A stretch of DNA of 64,000 bases from CAIXQW01 sp046049675 (lineage in GTDB: Bacteria > Bacteroidota > Bacteroidia > Chitinophagales > Chitinophagaceae), in assembly GCA_046049675.1 (NCBI GenBank), contig JBJORA010000012.1:5125-69124 (forward strand). The letters are read 5' to 3'. The translations under genes were made by a program, and so were the position numbers. Below the pieces are notes generated by a model, which saw only the letters and a list, made by a program, of their open reading frames with translations, was not told the DNA's origin and made no database searches. Numbering within the stretch: the first letter of the stretch is position 1; every line of letters starts with the position of its first letter. Shown piece by piece: positions 50,121 to 59,799 of this stretch.

Positions 50121-51614
50121 TTACTTGCCAAATTCATCTATTGCTTTGCCCTTTACAAGCTTGCTATTATGTTGACCATATAAATAATATACAACTAAGC
50201 CAATCAGCAACCAGCCGCCAAGACGCGCCCAGTTCAGCCAGCCCAAGCCATAGATCATCGCTGCACAGAACAAAATACCAACGATTGGCACAAATGGCAC
50301 CAACGGTGTCTTGAATTGACGTGGCAAATCAGGATCGGTTTTACGCAAAATAATTACGCCAATACAAACCAAAATAAATGCGAATAGGGTACCGATACTA
50401 CTCATATCACCCACAACATCGCCTGGTACAAAGGCTGCAAACAAACCAACAATTACAAATACAAACATTTGCGCTTTAGCTGGTGTTCTGAATTTTGGAT
50501 GAAGTTGTGCAAAACGACTAGGCAACAAACCATCGTTTGCCATGCTATAAAATACACGGCTCTGGCCAAGTAGCATTACCAAGATAACACTACTAAATCC
50601 TGCAAGAATAGCAACAGTAATAAAGTCGGCAAGCCATTTGTAGTTTGGCATATACTCCTGAATAGCAGCTACAACGCTAGCTTCGCCACCTTTAGTACGG
50701 AAAAATTCAACAGGTGCAATACCAGTTAAAACGTGTGCAAAAAGTATATATAGCAAAGTACAAATCGCTAAAGAACCTAGTATACCGATTGGCATATCAC
50801 GCTTAGGATTTTTGGCTTCCTGGGCAGCGGTACTTACCGCGTCAAAGCCAATGAAAGCGAAAAACACGACGCCAGCAGCGCCTAAAATACCACGCCACCC
50901 TCCGAAGTCGTGCGTTATGCCTGCTTTTGTAGTGAATTTAGAAGGCTCGGGAATATACGGTGTATGATTACCCGATTGGATATAACCCCAACCTAGTACA
51001 ATTACCAAGATTACAATTGCCACTTTTGTAATAACGATGATGCCATTTACAAGGGCGCTCTCGCTAGTTCCCTTTATCAAAAGCAAACTCATCAAGAGTA
51101 AAATAAATAGGGCCGGCAAATTCATAATGCCTGTGGTACCATCTGCCGCATGTTGAAACGGACTATGACACCACTGATAGGGTATTTCGGCAACGTGCAG
51201 CACATTTTTCAGGAGATTATTCAAATACTCGCTCCACGCAATACCAACTGTGGCGGCACCAACTGCATATTCAAGCACAAGATCCCAACCGATTAACCAA
51301 GCCACAAATTCACCCATCGTGGCATAGCTATAAGTATAGGCACTGCCTGCAATAGGAATTGTACTGCTAAACTCAGCGTAGCACAAACCAGCAAAAGCGC
51401 AACCAATAGCAGCTACAATAAAGCCATACGTTACTGCTGGCCCTGCGTGTTCTGCAGCTGCGGCGGCAGTTCTTACAAAAAGTCCAGCACCAATAATGGC
51501 ACCAATGCCAAGTGCTATCAAACTTGTAGCTGTAAGTGTGCGTTTCATGCCTTTCTCGCTATCAGCTGCTTCAGCCAATAGGATACTCAGCGGTTTTTTT
51601 CTGTGTATACTCAT
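50121..51614 (-). CDS. APC-family amino acid permease
   Basis: A 497-residue inner-membrane transporter with about 12-14 helices. Helix 1 carries GIGAIIGAGLFVRTA, the substrate- and ion-binding loop of the APC superfamily, and FFAFIGFDAVSTAAQEAKNPKRDMP is the hallmark of the cationic amino acid transporter (CAT) branch. The C-terminus has FKTPLVPFVPIVGILFC, also typical. The specific amino acid is not certain. It is followed by a strong terminator and has its own upstream region (51615-51853). Confidence 0.9.
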   Translation of the reverse strand: MSIHRKKPLSILLAEAADSEKGMKRTLTATSLIALGIGAIIGAGLFVRTAAAAAEHAGPAVTYGFIVAAIGCAFAGLCYAEFSSTIPIAGSAYTYSYATMGEFVAWLIGWDLVLEYAVGAATVGIAWSEYLNNLLKNVLHVAEIPYQWCHSPFQHAADGTTGIMNLPALFILLLMSLLLIKGTSESALVNGIIVITKVAIVILVIVLGWGYIQSGNHTPYIPEPSKFTTKAGITHDFGGWRGILGAAGVVFFAFIGFDAVSTAAQEAKNPKRDMPIGILGSLAICTLLYILFAHVLTGIAPVEFFRTKGGEASVVAAIQEYMPNYKWLADFITVAILAGFSSVILVMLLGQSRVFYSMANDGLLPSRFAQLHPKFRTPAKAQMFVFVIVGLFAAFVPGDVVGDMSSIGTLFAFILVCIGVIILRKTDPDLPRQFKTPLVPFVPIVGILFCAAMIYGLGWLNWARLGGWLLIGLVVYYLYGQHNSKLVKGKAIDEFGK

Positions 51615-51618
51615 AATT

Positions 51619-51633
51619 TACTGTGATTCAGTA
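51619..51633. promoter_or_regulatory. short inverted repeat before the permease start
   Basis: TACTG-N5-CAGTA, 5 bases upstream of the permease ATG. Small arms; weak evidence for an operator. The rest of the 239-base divergent gap shows no clear TAnnTTTG element for either gene. Confidence 0.25.
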
Positions 51634-51853
51634 GGCAAAATAGACAAAAAAAATTGAAACAGACAGAATTTTTACGCTACAAGTGGGTTTTATCTAGTAT
51701 CCAGCAAGCGCTTGCGGCTAGTGACTTAGCGATTCTGCAATAATTAGGATGCTCACATGGAATCTCAAATAAATATGCCATCAACCTTATTTATTGCCAT
51801 TTACTAGCACCGATATTTCACTTTCTATTTTTTATTGTACCTTGCTTTTAGGT

Positions 51854-53665
51854 ATGAAAAAGATAGGATTGATAATGTGTGCCCTTTGCACCCTCTATGC
51901 TAGCCAAGTAACAGCACAAAGCAGCGTAAAAATTGCAGAACTTCGTCAAGAAGTAAAAAAAGAAAAACTACGTATACATAGTTTAGCCGAATTACAACAG
52001 CGCCAACAAAATGACAAGCAACAAACTAGCGAAGACGCACAAAGAAAGACGCGTGCTATAGATAAACGCTTTAGCACAGCCTCTAACAATGAAGAGGGCG
52101 AAGCATACATTGCCATTAATCCCAACAACACCCAGCAAATTGCAGTTGGATACATGGATAATCTTCCAAGCTTTACTGCGCCAATAGAGTATAGACTATA
52201 TTATACTTCAAATGGTGGTAGCACTTGGACACAAAGCACTTTTGGCACAGGCGCACAATTTGCAAATGACTTCCCTGGATATTTTCTGGGCGGAGGCGGC
52301 GACCCAGTTTTAGAGTACGATAAGGATGGCAAACTACATTTTAGCTGGATTTACCTTGGTCTTTTATTTAATATGCAAACAGGTAACGTAGATAGTACCG
52401 TTGCCGTGATGTACCATGCAACGAGTACTAATAATGGCCAAACTTTTTCGCTCGCAGCTGGCGAGGATAAATTTATTGCTAAATGCTTTTTAGACGCCAA
52501 TACGTTTGAATCTATTCCTGGCAGCGATGGTTTTCACGATCGTCAGTGGTTTGCAGTAGATCACTCCAATAGTGCTAGTGCAAATGCTGTCTATTGTTCT
52601 TTTATCTACTTTAATACGCCTTCAGAACCTCTTACCGAAACAAGCTCTGGTATTAGAAAATTAAACAATGGTGCAAGTGCTTTTGGCGCGCGCAAAAAAG
52701 TTGTAGAAGGCTCTATTCAGTTTAATAACGTACGTGTCGATAAAAATGGCAAACTACATATCACTGGTGCAAATGTAGATGCTAATGAAGTAGTTTACTG
52801 TACAAGTAGCGATGGCGGACAAACCTTTAGCGCACCTACTACAATATATACAGGTACAAATTTGTTTGGCAATCAAGGCAATAGCTATTACCATGATAGA
52901 GAAAATGCTGCAGTAAATCTAGCATTAGATGGTAGCAACAAAGCACATCTAGTATGGACGGACTTTCCTTCGCAAACGGGCCCAAATGTAAAGAGCTACT
53001 ATAGCAACAATGCAAGCGGCAGCTTTAGTACACCAGTGGATTTAGAAACACTATTTCAAACTACACGCGCGGTGCTAATGCCTACAATTTGTGCCGCAGA
53101 TAATAGAATGACCATTGGAGCCTATATCGCTGACCGTACAAGCAAAATGACTAATTACTATGTTATTCATAGCGCCAACGCTGGTCAAAATTGGAGCAAC
53201 CCCGTACTGGTAAGTGCAGACAGCTTTGACTTTGATGCCACAACAAATGCAACGAAGTGGTTTGGTGACTACTACAATGCAGTGCGCACTGCTAGTAAAG
53301 TCTACAATGTGTGGAGCGACGGCCGTGGTAGTAATGGTCCTAAGATGTATATTGGCATTACCGACGATTGGCCAACAGCTGTAACAGAAGTAAGTCCACT
53401 AAACGGTACAAGCACCATGAGTAGCATTTTTCCTCAACCAAGCAGCACGACCGCAAGTGTAAAGATTACGTCTCAAGAACCTGCTACATTTAAATATCAA
53501 ATTTGCGACCTTAGTGGAAAGGTTGTTGCAACTAATACGATTAATGTAAATGCTGGCGATAATACAGTAGATATTGCTGTAAGCGCTCTTGCGGCTGGTA
53601 ATTATGTGGTGAACTTTGCTAATAACCACGGCGAGCGATTTGTACGAAAGCTGCAGAGGCATTAG
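51854..53665 (+). CDS. T9SS-exported BNR/sialidase-like repeat protein
   Basis: A 603-residue secreted protein. The ATG at 51854 gives a signal peptide (KKIGLIMCALCTLYASQVTAQ); the ATG at 51794 would add 20 residues. After a charged helix (about residues 25-75), the body shows repeated Asp-box-like strands (YTSNGGSTWTQS, ATSTNNGQTFSLA, TSSDGGQTFSAP, IHSANAGQNWSNP), typical of sialidase-like beta-propellers. The C-terminus is a type A sorting domain (SSIFPQPSSTTASVKI, ending FVRKLQRH). The catalytic Arg triad of sialidases is not evident, so enzyme activity is unproven. Confidence 0.87.
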   Translation: MKKIGLIMCALCTLYASQVTAQSSVKIAELRQEVKKEKLRIHSLAELQQRQQNDKQQTSEDAQRKTRAIDKRFSTASNNEEGEAYIAINPNNTQQIAVGYMDNLPSFTAPIEYRLYYTSNGGSTWTQSTFGTGAQFANDFPGYFLGGGGDPVLEYDKDGKLHFSWIYLGLLFNMQTGNVDSTVAVMYHATSTNNGQTFSLAAGEDKFIAKCFLDANTFESIPGSDGFHDRQWFAVDHSNSASANAVYCSFIYFNTPSEPLTETSSGIRKLNNGASAFGARKKVVEGSIQFNNVRVDKNGKLHITGANVDANEVVYCTSSDGGQTFSAPTTIYTGTNLFGNQGNSYYHDRENAAVNLALDGSNKAHLVWTDFPSQTGPNVKSYYSNNASGSFSTPVDLETLFQTTRAVLMPTICAADNRMTIGAYIADRTSKMTNYYVIHSANAGQNWSNPVLVSADSFDFDATTNATKWFGDYYNAVRTASKVYNVWSDGRGSNGPKMYIGITDDWPTAVTEVSPLNGTSTMSSIFPQPSSTTASVKITSQEPATFKYQICDLSGKVVATNTINVNAGDNTVDIAVSALAAGNYVVNFANNHGERFVRKLQRH

Positions 53666-53746
53666 TACTTATTACAAGAAATATAAATTGTAAAGCAATA
53701 TGCCAGCTAATGGCATGTTGAAATATTTTGTATATTGCCGCACACA

Positions 53747-54463
53747 ATGAGTGGTTATTCTCTACATAAAACACTTTTTATAGATATTGAAACTGTAAGC
53801 AATACTGCGCAGCTAAGCGAACAAAGCGAGGCGATGCAGAAGTTGTGGCAGAAGAAGAGCAGCCTTGTTGCTAAAGACAACGACAAGTATGACGAAACCT
53901 ATACAAGCAATGCTGCGATTTATGCTGAATTTGGAAAGATTGTATGTGTTAGTCTTGGTTACTTTACCGATAAAGAACTTAAAAAGTTTCGGGTCAAAAC
54001 TGTCACGGGGCACGATGAAACCGAAATCCTTAAAGAGGTATTTAGTTTATTCAATAAATTTTTTCTAGACAATACCTTTAGCCTTGCTGGACACAATATT
54101 AAAGAGTTTGATGTGCCATATTTATGTCGCAGGGCTTTAATAAACGGTGTCCCTTTGCCTGAGTTTCTTGCAGATATGCAAAACAGAAAACCTTGGGAAA
54201 ACCCGCTTGTAGATACATTACACCTTTGGCGATTTGGCGATTTTAAGCACTACACAAGTTTAGAACTACTGGCAACTATCTTAAACATTCCAACCCCGAA
54301 AGACGATATAAGTGGGGCAGATGTCGGCCGTGTATATTGGCAAGAGCAAGGCCTAGACCGCATTGGTGTTTATTGTAGCAAAGATGTAGTAACTGTAGCG
54401 CAAGTTTTGCTAAAGCTAAATAGATTGCCAATGATAGAGGATGCTAATACGGCATTCGTCTAA
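53747..54463 (+). CDS. PolB-type 3'-5' exonuclease
   Basis: A 238-residue DnaQ-like exonuclease of the family related to the exonuclease domain of DNA polymerase B. Exo I (LFIDIETVSN), Exo II (LAGHNIKEFDVPYLCRRAL) and Exo III (IGVYCSKDVVTVAQ) supply the metal-binding acidic residues. The protein lacks a polymerase domain. The ATG at 53747 is used; a TTG at 53735 is in frame. It probably trims single-stranded DNA, though the physiological target is unknown. It stands alone on the plus strand. Confidence 0.87.
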   Translation: MSGYSLHKTLFIDIETVSNTAQLSEQSEAMQKLWQKKSSLVAKDNDKYDETYTSNAAIYAEFGKIVCVSLGYFTDKELKKFRVKTVTGHDETEILKEVFSLFNKFFLDNTFSLAGHNIKEFDVPYLCRRALINGVPLPEFLADMQNRKPWENPLVDTLHLWRFGDFKHYTSLELLATILNIPTPKDDISGADVGRVYWQEQGLDRIGVYCSKDVVTVAQVLLKLNRLPMIEDANTAFV

Positions 54464-54483
54464 GAAGTTTCTGAACCGCACCT

Positions 54484-54858
54484 TTACTTATTTCTATCAA
54501 TCGCATTCGAAGTAATAACGTTATTACCGTCAATCGCAATATCGTAGTCAAAACAAGTAGCCATTGTTACTGTTTTCGTATAATCAATTGAATTTACTTT
54601 AATTGTAAATGTAACATCGCCAGCTGCAAAGCTGCTGTAGTTTGATGCCGTGTTTGGGTCTACATTATTAATATTTACAGTACTGCCGCCACTTGTCTTG
54701 ATTTGCACACTTGCTTTTTGTGTACCGTTATTAATTATCCTAGCACGAGGATCTTCACCATTGCATTTTTTGCAACTATTGATGCTAAAGAATAGCAGTA
54801 CCGCAATCGCAAAATTCACAAATACTTTAAAGCAACTCATCTTGTTAGTGTAATTCAT
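54484..54858 (-). CDS. small lipoprotein of unknown function
   Basis: A 124-residue protein with a lipobox: NFAIAVLLFFSINSC, giving a lipidated Cys near residue 29, followed by KKCNGEDPRA. The mature 95 residues form a small beta-sandwich-like domain (RIINNGTQKASVQIKTSGG, VTFTIKVNSIDYTKTVTM). There may be an alternative start at the next ATG, 54840. No family recognised; small lipoproteins of this size are frequent in Bacteroidota. It is convergent with the exonuclease gene. Confidence 0.72.
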   Translation of the reverse strand: MNYTNKMSCFKVFVNFAIAVLLFFSINSCKKCNGEDPRARIINNGTQKASVQIKTSGGSTVNINNVDPNTASNYSSFAAGDVTFTIKVNSIDYTKTVTMATCFDYDIAIDGNNVITSNAIDRNK

Positions 54859-54924
54859 GATTCAAAAGTAGTTAAATAAAGCTACTTCACTGGCAGCATT
54901 GCTTTTTCCACCTTCGGGCAAGGA

Positions 54925-56274
54925 CTATAAGGCCAATTTTTCATCGCCAGGTTTGTAATCCATGTAACTAATAATAAACTGAAACATCTCGTCGGTCGTT
55001 TTCATTGTACCACGTTGATCAGTCACCTCCTTTGGTGGTTTATTTGGATTGTGCGGATTTTGCGCCGTATTATCGTAAACACCAACTGCATAAATTGTAG
55101 TGCCTTGCTTTAATACGATTGGCTTTATTGGCTTGTAAAAATTCTGCCAATTGAAATCCCATTTTGGTATACGTATAAGCGGAATTGTATCGCCCTCAGG
55201 TGCTACAGCAAATCCCCAAAAACTTTTGCCTAGTAAATGCATATGTGGATTCAAAGTAATGATACTAATATCTTTATTAATCGTGTACTTGCTGCGTACA
55301 GTACTTACTTCATTAGGAGGCAATACAAGACTTGGTTCTATAGCACTTACGCCAAGCGTACCAAGTTGAAACTCTTGCACTTCACGCTCTGGCGGTGTTT
55401 TGCTCATAAATAAATTGATATAGCTACTATCTGCTGTTGGTTCGTAGTACGGTCCATAATGAAGGTCGCTAAGCAAGAACGCATTTTTCTTTGCGAGCTT
55501 TATATCACCAATTCCGTTAGGATACACTGGAGCAATCACGCCGGGCAAATAATTAAAGGCATTTCTGCGCAAAGTGGGGTAGCTGCCGTCGTCGTGCAAC
55601 ATGCCCATGCGCGCGTATAGCTGCTTAATCGTACTGTCATCAGGATTGGCTTGCGTCCATTCGCCGTCAAACACATTTTGCTTAAGTCCATCAGTATATT
55701 TAACAACATCTGCATTTACATGGTGCACCACTTTGGTATTGCCTGGCACAAATTCTATCGTATGCACATAGGCTTCTTGAGGCAATTCAAAAGGCACTTT
55801 TACGAGTAAAAATCTATCTCTATAATCGCCGGCTATGGCTTGAGGTGGTACCGCAATGGTATAATCTGGTTTGCCTAAAAAACTTCTAGCCTCATAGCTT
55901 GGTACGCGTGGAATATTATTGCTATCGCCAATTGGACAATTGTTGACAACCCACAAATCAAACAAGCGCTTTTCATCCTCGCTCATAATCATCTCGTTGG
56001 CAAAACGCGTATAGCTCGCATCTGCAGGCCAAGGTGGCATTATGTTTTGCTTGACGCAGTATTGCATAGCCTTAGCATGCTGCTTGGCGTCGCTGTAAGT
56101 CAGTAGATTAAAATGCCCAATCTGATTTGGCCGATGACATGGCGTACAATGCTTATAAATAATAGGAGCAATGTGCGTACTGTAAGTGGGATTGTTTTCT
56201 TTACATCCCACAATTAAGCACATGCTAATTGCAAGAATTAATTCCCCCCCAAATATATTCTGTAATAACTGCAC
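54925..56274 (-). CDS. cytochrome c plus copper monooxygenase-like lipoprotein
   Basis: A 449-residue lipoprotein (lipobox LIVGC, Cys at about residue 24) with two modules. A short cytochrome c part holds one CxxCH at 43-47. The rest resembles copper type II, ascorbate-dependent monooxygenases (PHM/DBH): a His-His pair at 184-185 (VVHHVN), His at 272 (LHYGP), His-x-His at 344-346 (HMHLLG) and Met at 430 (TDEMF). These match, in order, all six copper ligands known in peptidylglycine hydroxylase. The start overlaps the upstream gene by 37 bases across a G7 tract. It should be an oxidising enzyme or electron carrier in the periplasm; substrate unknown. Confidence 0.78.
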   Translation of the reverse strand: MQLLQNIFGGELILAISMCLIVGCKENNPTYSTHIAPIIYKHCTPCHRPNQIGHFNLLTYSDAKQHAKAMQYCVKQNIMPPWPADASYTRFANEMIMSEDEKRLFDLWVVNNCPIGDSNNIPRVPSYEARSFLGKPDYTIAVPPQAIAGDYRDRFLLVKVPFELPQEAYVHTIEFVPGNTKVVHHVNADVVKYTDGLKQNVFDGEWTQANPDDSTIKQLYARMGMLHDDGSYPTLRRNAFNYLPGVIAPVYPNGIGDIKLAKKNAFLLSDLHYGPYYEPTADSSYINLFMSKTPPEREVQEFQLGTLGVSAIEPSLVLPPNEVSTVRSKYTINKDISIITLNPHMHLLGKSFWGFAVAPEGDTIPLIRIPKWDFNWQNFYKPIKPIVLKQGTTIYAVGVYDNTAQNPHNPNKPPKEVTDQRGTMKTTDEMFQFIISYMDYKPGDEKLAL

Positions 56275-58676
56275 TCGCTTTCTATATTCTTTACAACTTT
56301 AGTGCTGGCAAATTTATCGTTTAATTCTTTAAAGTAAGGGTTGCGAATGCCGCGTTCTGCAAAAGGTGTTTCCATATCAGCATAGCCATCGCTATCTTTT
56401 GGAGGAACAGGCCCTTGCACCGACCAGCATTTTGCTAGCATAAACAAGCATTGTGCGTTCAGTTCGTCGTTAGCCAATTTACCTTGCGCTTTCTCCAAAT
56501 ATTGTTTTGCGTTCCACAAATAGAAATATTCTTCATAAGCCTTACTCATTGGTGCCTCCGTGCGACGCGTTTCAAAGAAGTTGTAATCTACATCTACAAC
56601 TTTGCTTAAATAATAAGGCGCAGCATCATTGTGGTAATTGTAGTGATCGTCTACAATATCGTAGGCTATACCATAAAAGCTAGTATTATAAAGCAACATG
56701 CCATACAAATAGCAATCATTTACATTGCCAGCGTCTGCATTTGTTTTTAATTTCTTGGCTAGTTCAAAAATTGCTTTCGGCATCATTGGCTTTGCCAAAT
56801 CGTTGTCTGGCATGTAGTGGTCAACTTTGAAGTTGACAGGATTAGGCATTGGCATGTTTTGATATGCAAGTGGGGCGTTTGGCAAAATGGCCAAAGCCTT
56901 ATCCCATTCTTGCATTAAAGCATAGCGTCTGCACAGGACACCATTAAAGATGCGCGCACCAATTGGCAAGTCAATCTCCATTGCAAAAAAGGTTTCTAGT
57001 GCATTGCTACTTTGGCGCTTGTCAAGTGCTGCCTGCATTGCTTGCAAATCGCTGGCCTCTAGTACTTGATTGAGAAGATAACCGCTATAGTCGCTATCGT
57101 AAGCATCGTAGAAAAGCGGTTGAGCGGGTGGGTCAGGCTTCACTTGTTCTGCAAAAACATCAGTACCTGCATATATGCTTTCATACTTCTGTAGCTGCAA
57201 GCGATTGCCTTGTGCAAACATGTAAGCCCAAGTTGCAAGTTTGGCTTTACCTTGTTCTAGCAAGTACGGCGCAATACCCACGCGGCACAAATAGTTCATG
57301 AGGTCTACATTAGCTGGTGTTTCAAACTTTGCTAAACTTTTTAGCATAGATACAATTTCTGCATCGGCAATATCTTTGTCCGAGCGTAATCTATATACAT
57401 ACTCAAGCGTTTCTAGTTGTAGCTTGTCGATTTTAGCAGTGGCATAATTTTTGGAGATGGCGAGGTACATTTTTGCTTTTCGCAAATCATTTCTTCTAAG
57501 AAATAAATACGCCAAGCCATTGGCGATACAACTCTTTACATTGTTGTTGGCCGAACCCATAAGGCGCTGTGCCCTTGCTTCAAAATCTTCTAAGTAGTAG
57601 GCTGAGCCAAGTCTTACCATAAAGCCATAGTCGTCTGATTTGCTATAGTAGTCGTACTCTGGATTTTTATCGTTTACGCCAAGCACATCAATCTTTTGCA
57701 CTTCGCGCATCCAAAGCAAGCGTTGCAAATCGTCGTTGATACCAGCAACTACTAATTGCTCAAGCATTTCAATGCGTGGCTGCGGGGTAGTAGTAGCATC
57801 AAGACTTAGTACGGCTGTACTATCTTGTAAATTCTGGCAAAGGGCTAGTGCATCTTGCCAATTGCGCTTACTCCACATATAAGTAGTAGACATATCTGTA
57901 CCATCGCCTTCTACACGCTGCCAGCTGCGAGCACACCACAAGGCACATTCGGCCTGCTGATTGGTGCGCAAACAAGCGCCTGCCATATAGCCTTCGCATT
58001 GTGCTTGTATAATGCCATTGTCTTTGCTAAGCTTATTGTAGTGCGTGTTAAAAGCATCAACACATTCTTGAAAATAATGGTGCTTATGATAAGTGCGCAA
58101 CAACAAATGAAAAAAGCGCCATTTCATAAAATTATCCTTAGCAGTTGCGATACCATTTTTTGCGCCATCAATAACTGGCAACAAATCACTTAGCGGTTTG
58201 CCTTTTTGAATAGCTTCGTAATTCCATTCGTCATCTTCACTTGGCTGCAGCGCGTAATATTTTGCAAGTAGTGCTAAGTACTGCTTAATGTCGCTATTAG
58301 CAGACAAAAAAGCCTTGTCCACGCTACCAATTTTTGCCTTGCTTGCATCGCCATTAGCAGCTACAATTATATCTAATTGCTTGATGATATCGCTACTACT
58401 AACGCTCGCTGGAATGTTTAAATACTTGCGCCAAGCATCAGCATTGTAGTTTGTACTGAAGTATGGTTGTTTGGTTTCCTCAAAACGCCAATCTTGATAG
58501 TAGCGCGTATTTGTTTCTAACTGATAAGCAAACCATCTATCCTTTGGATAGAACTGCTGCAAATAGTAGGTATCAAAGCCTGTGTACCAGTCTTCGCCGC
58601 CACTTGCCTTAGAGTCCAATGACAGGGCCGTACATAGCAAGCTGAGTGCTATCCAACGCAAAGTAAATTGTTTCAT
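56238..58676 (-). CDS. large exported repeat protein, unknown function
   Basis: An 812-residue protein with a signal peptide (LRWIALSLLCTALSLDSKAS). The body is helical and Ala/Tyr/Leu-rich with TPR-like or SEL1-like pairs (AQCEGYMAGACLRTN, LAYLFLRRNDLRKAKMYLAI, LFMLAKCWS) and an unusual amount of Tyr and Trp. I recognise no specific domain. Its start lies 68 bases inside the previous gene and its end overlaps the next by 37, so the three are translated from one message. It may scaffold or support the neighbouring periplasmic enzymes. Confidence 0.8.
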   Translation of the reverse strand: MKQFTLRWIALSLLCTALSLDSKASGGEDWYTGFDTYYLQQFYPKDRWFAYQLETNTRYYQDWRFEETKQPYFSTNYNADAWRKYLNIPASVSSSDIIKQLDIIVAANGDASKAKIGSVDKAFLSANSDIKQYLALLAKYYALQPSEDDEWNYEAIQKGKPLSDLLPVIDGAKNGIATAKDNFMKWRFFHLLLRTYHKHHYFQECVDAFNTHYNKLSKDNGIIQAQCEGYMAGACLRTNQQAECALWCARSWQRVEGDGTDMSTTYMWSKRNWQDALALCQNLQDSTAVLSLDATTTPQPRIEMLEQLVVAGINDDLQRLLWMREVQKIDVLGVNDKNPEYDYYSKSDDYGFMVRLGSAYYLEDFEARAQRLMGSANNNVKSCIANGLAYLFLRRNDLRKAKMYLAISKNYATAKIDKLQLETLEYVYRLRSDKDIADAEIVSMLKSLAKFETPANVDLMNYLCRVGIAPYLLEQGKAKLATWAYMFAQGNRLQLQKYESIYAGTDVFAEQVKPDPPAQPLFYDAYDSDYSGYLLNQVLEASDLQAMQAALDKRQSSNALETFFAMEIDLPIGARIFNGVLCRRYALMQEWDKALAILPNAPLAYQNMPMPNPVNFKVDHYMPDNDLAKPMMPKAIFELAKKLKTNADAGNVNDCYLYGMLLYNTSFYGIAYDIVDDHYNYHNDAAPYYLSKVVDVDYNFFETRRTEAPMSKAYEEYFYLWNAKQYLEKAQGKLANDELNAQCLFMLAKCWSVQGPVPPKDSDGYADMETPFAERGIRNPYFKELNDKFASTKVVKNIESECSYYRIYLGGN
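56244..56250 (-). other. G7 homopolymer inside the overlap of two genes
   Basis: G7 on the coding strand, used in two frames: it encodes Leu-Gly-Gly near the end of the 812-residue protein and Phe-Gly-Gly near the start of the cytochrome/copper lipoprotein. A one-base change would join or break these reading frames. Confidence 0.5.
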
Positions 58677-59799
58677 GTGCTGTATTGATGTTGAGTTTAT
58701 TGATGTATTGTTGAACTGCTGTAAATTCTTCCTGCGAAATTATTTCTGCCTTGATTTTGTCGCCTTCCTTCCATTCTTTAGCAAAATCAGCATAGTGGCT
58801 TTGTGTGCATACAAAAGTGTTATTATCTATACGCCGCCAATGCTCTGTCGTATCTGGCATCTCATAAATAATATCGAAAAACTTGTCATCGCGCAACACC
58901 GAGTACCAATGGAAAATAGGCAATGCAATTTTTACTTTTTTGGCATAGCTGCTTGTAGGCTTAAGGTAAGCCTTCACATCTTTTAAGTTGATAATAGAAT
59001 TCTGCACAGCCAGTTCGTCTGCATTGCCCATATTATAGCACATGAGCGTAACTTCATCTACAGGCGGAACACCAGCAGTCGTTGGGTCTTTGTATTGCCA
59101 AAGGCGAAGGGTAGAGGTAATCTTTACGCCATGTTTTTTCATTTCTTCAATTAGTAGAAAAAAGGGCTTGCTAGTACTTACACTCCAATCGCAGTCAACC
59201 TGTATTTCATTACATGGCAGGTTTTTGTAAGCATTGATTTGCTTGCACAAAGCAACAATTTTAGCTGCAAGTTCAGCAATTTCAGTGTCAGTCAAATCTA
59301 CACTAACCTCATCGGTTGCAGGCATTGCAGCAGGTTCTACGAAATCTGTTGAAGGAGTAGTCGTTATGGTACTTGTATCACTTGTTTCGATTACGCCAGC
59401 CGCCGCTTCAACTGCACGAGCCGCCGCTTCAGCTGCAGCTGTAGCACTGGCCATTGCTGCAGCACGGAGCACTTGCTTAGAAGCTCGAGTCTTTAGCATC
59501 GCATTATCAATAAACACAACAGGTACATATTCTATACCTGCGATCGGCTCCTGCTGCCACTTAAAAACTTGGGTTGGCGTAATATTTGTCTCCCAGGCAT
59601 ATTGGCGCTTAAGGTCAAATGCTCTGTAGTAAATACGTTTAGTTTGCAATTGCTTTACCGCTGCAAGCTCCGAAGGACAAAGCTTGTAAGTGGTGCGCCA
59701 ATAATAGAAATTGCTTACCGTTGGTTTGCTATCTTTATTTGAGCAACAAAAGAAAACAGCAATAATCGCAAAAAAAGCAAGGGCTACGTACTTAGTCAT
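58609..59799 (-). CDS. exported TIM-barrel-like lipoprotein, unknown function
   Basis: A 396-residue protein. Its start has a lipoprotein-like signal (YVALAFFAIIAVFFCC). The first part (RTTYKLCPSELAAVKQLQTK, RIYYRAFDL) and the later EIQVDCDWSVSTSKPFF and VTLMCYNMGN suggest a glycoside-hydrolase-like TIM barrel, though no catalytic pair is proven. In between, about residues 105-135, is a nearly pure Ala stretch (AAAMASATAAAEAAARAVEA), then a Thr/Ser/Pro-rich linker. The insertion is unusual and probably flexible or helical. The gene overlaps BrkB by 8 bases upstream and the 812-residue gene by 68 downstream. Confidence 0.75.
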   Translation of the reverse strand: MTKYVALAFFAIIAVFFCCSNKDSKPTVSNFYYWRTTYKLCPSELAAVKQLQTKRIYYRAFDLKRQYAWETNITPTQVFKWQQEPIAGIEYVPVVFIDNAMLKTRASKQVLRAAAMASATAAAEAAARAVEAAAGVIETSDTSTITTTPSTDFVEPAAMPATDEVSVDLTDTEIAELAAKIVALCKQINAYKNLPCNEIQVDCDWSVSTSKPFFLLIEEMKKHGVKITSTLRLWQYKDPTTAGVPPVDEVTLMCYNMGNADELAVQNSIINLKDVKAYLKPTSSYAKKVKIALPIFHWYSVLRDDKFFDIIYEMPDTTEHWRRIDNNTFVCTQSHYADFAKEWKEGDKIKAEIISQEEFTAVQQYINKLNINTAHETIYFALDSTQLAMYGPVIGL

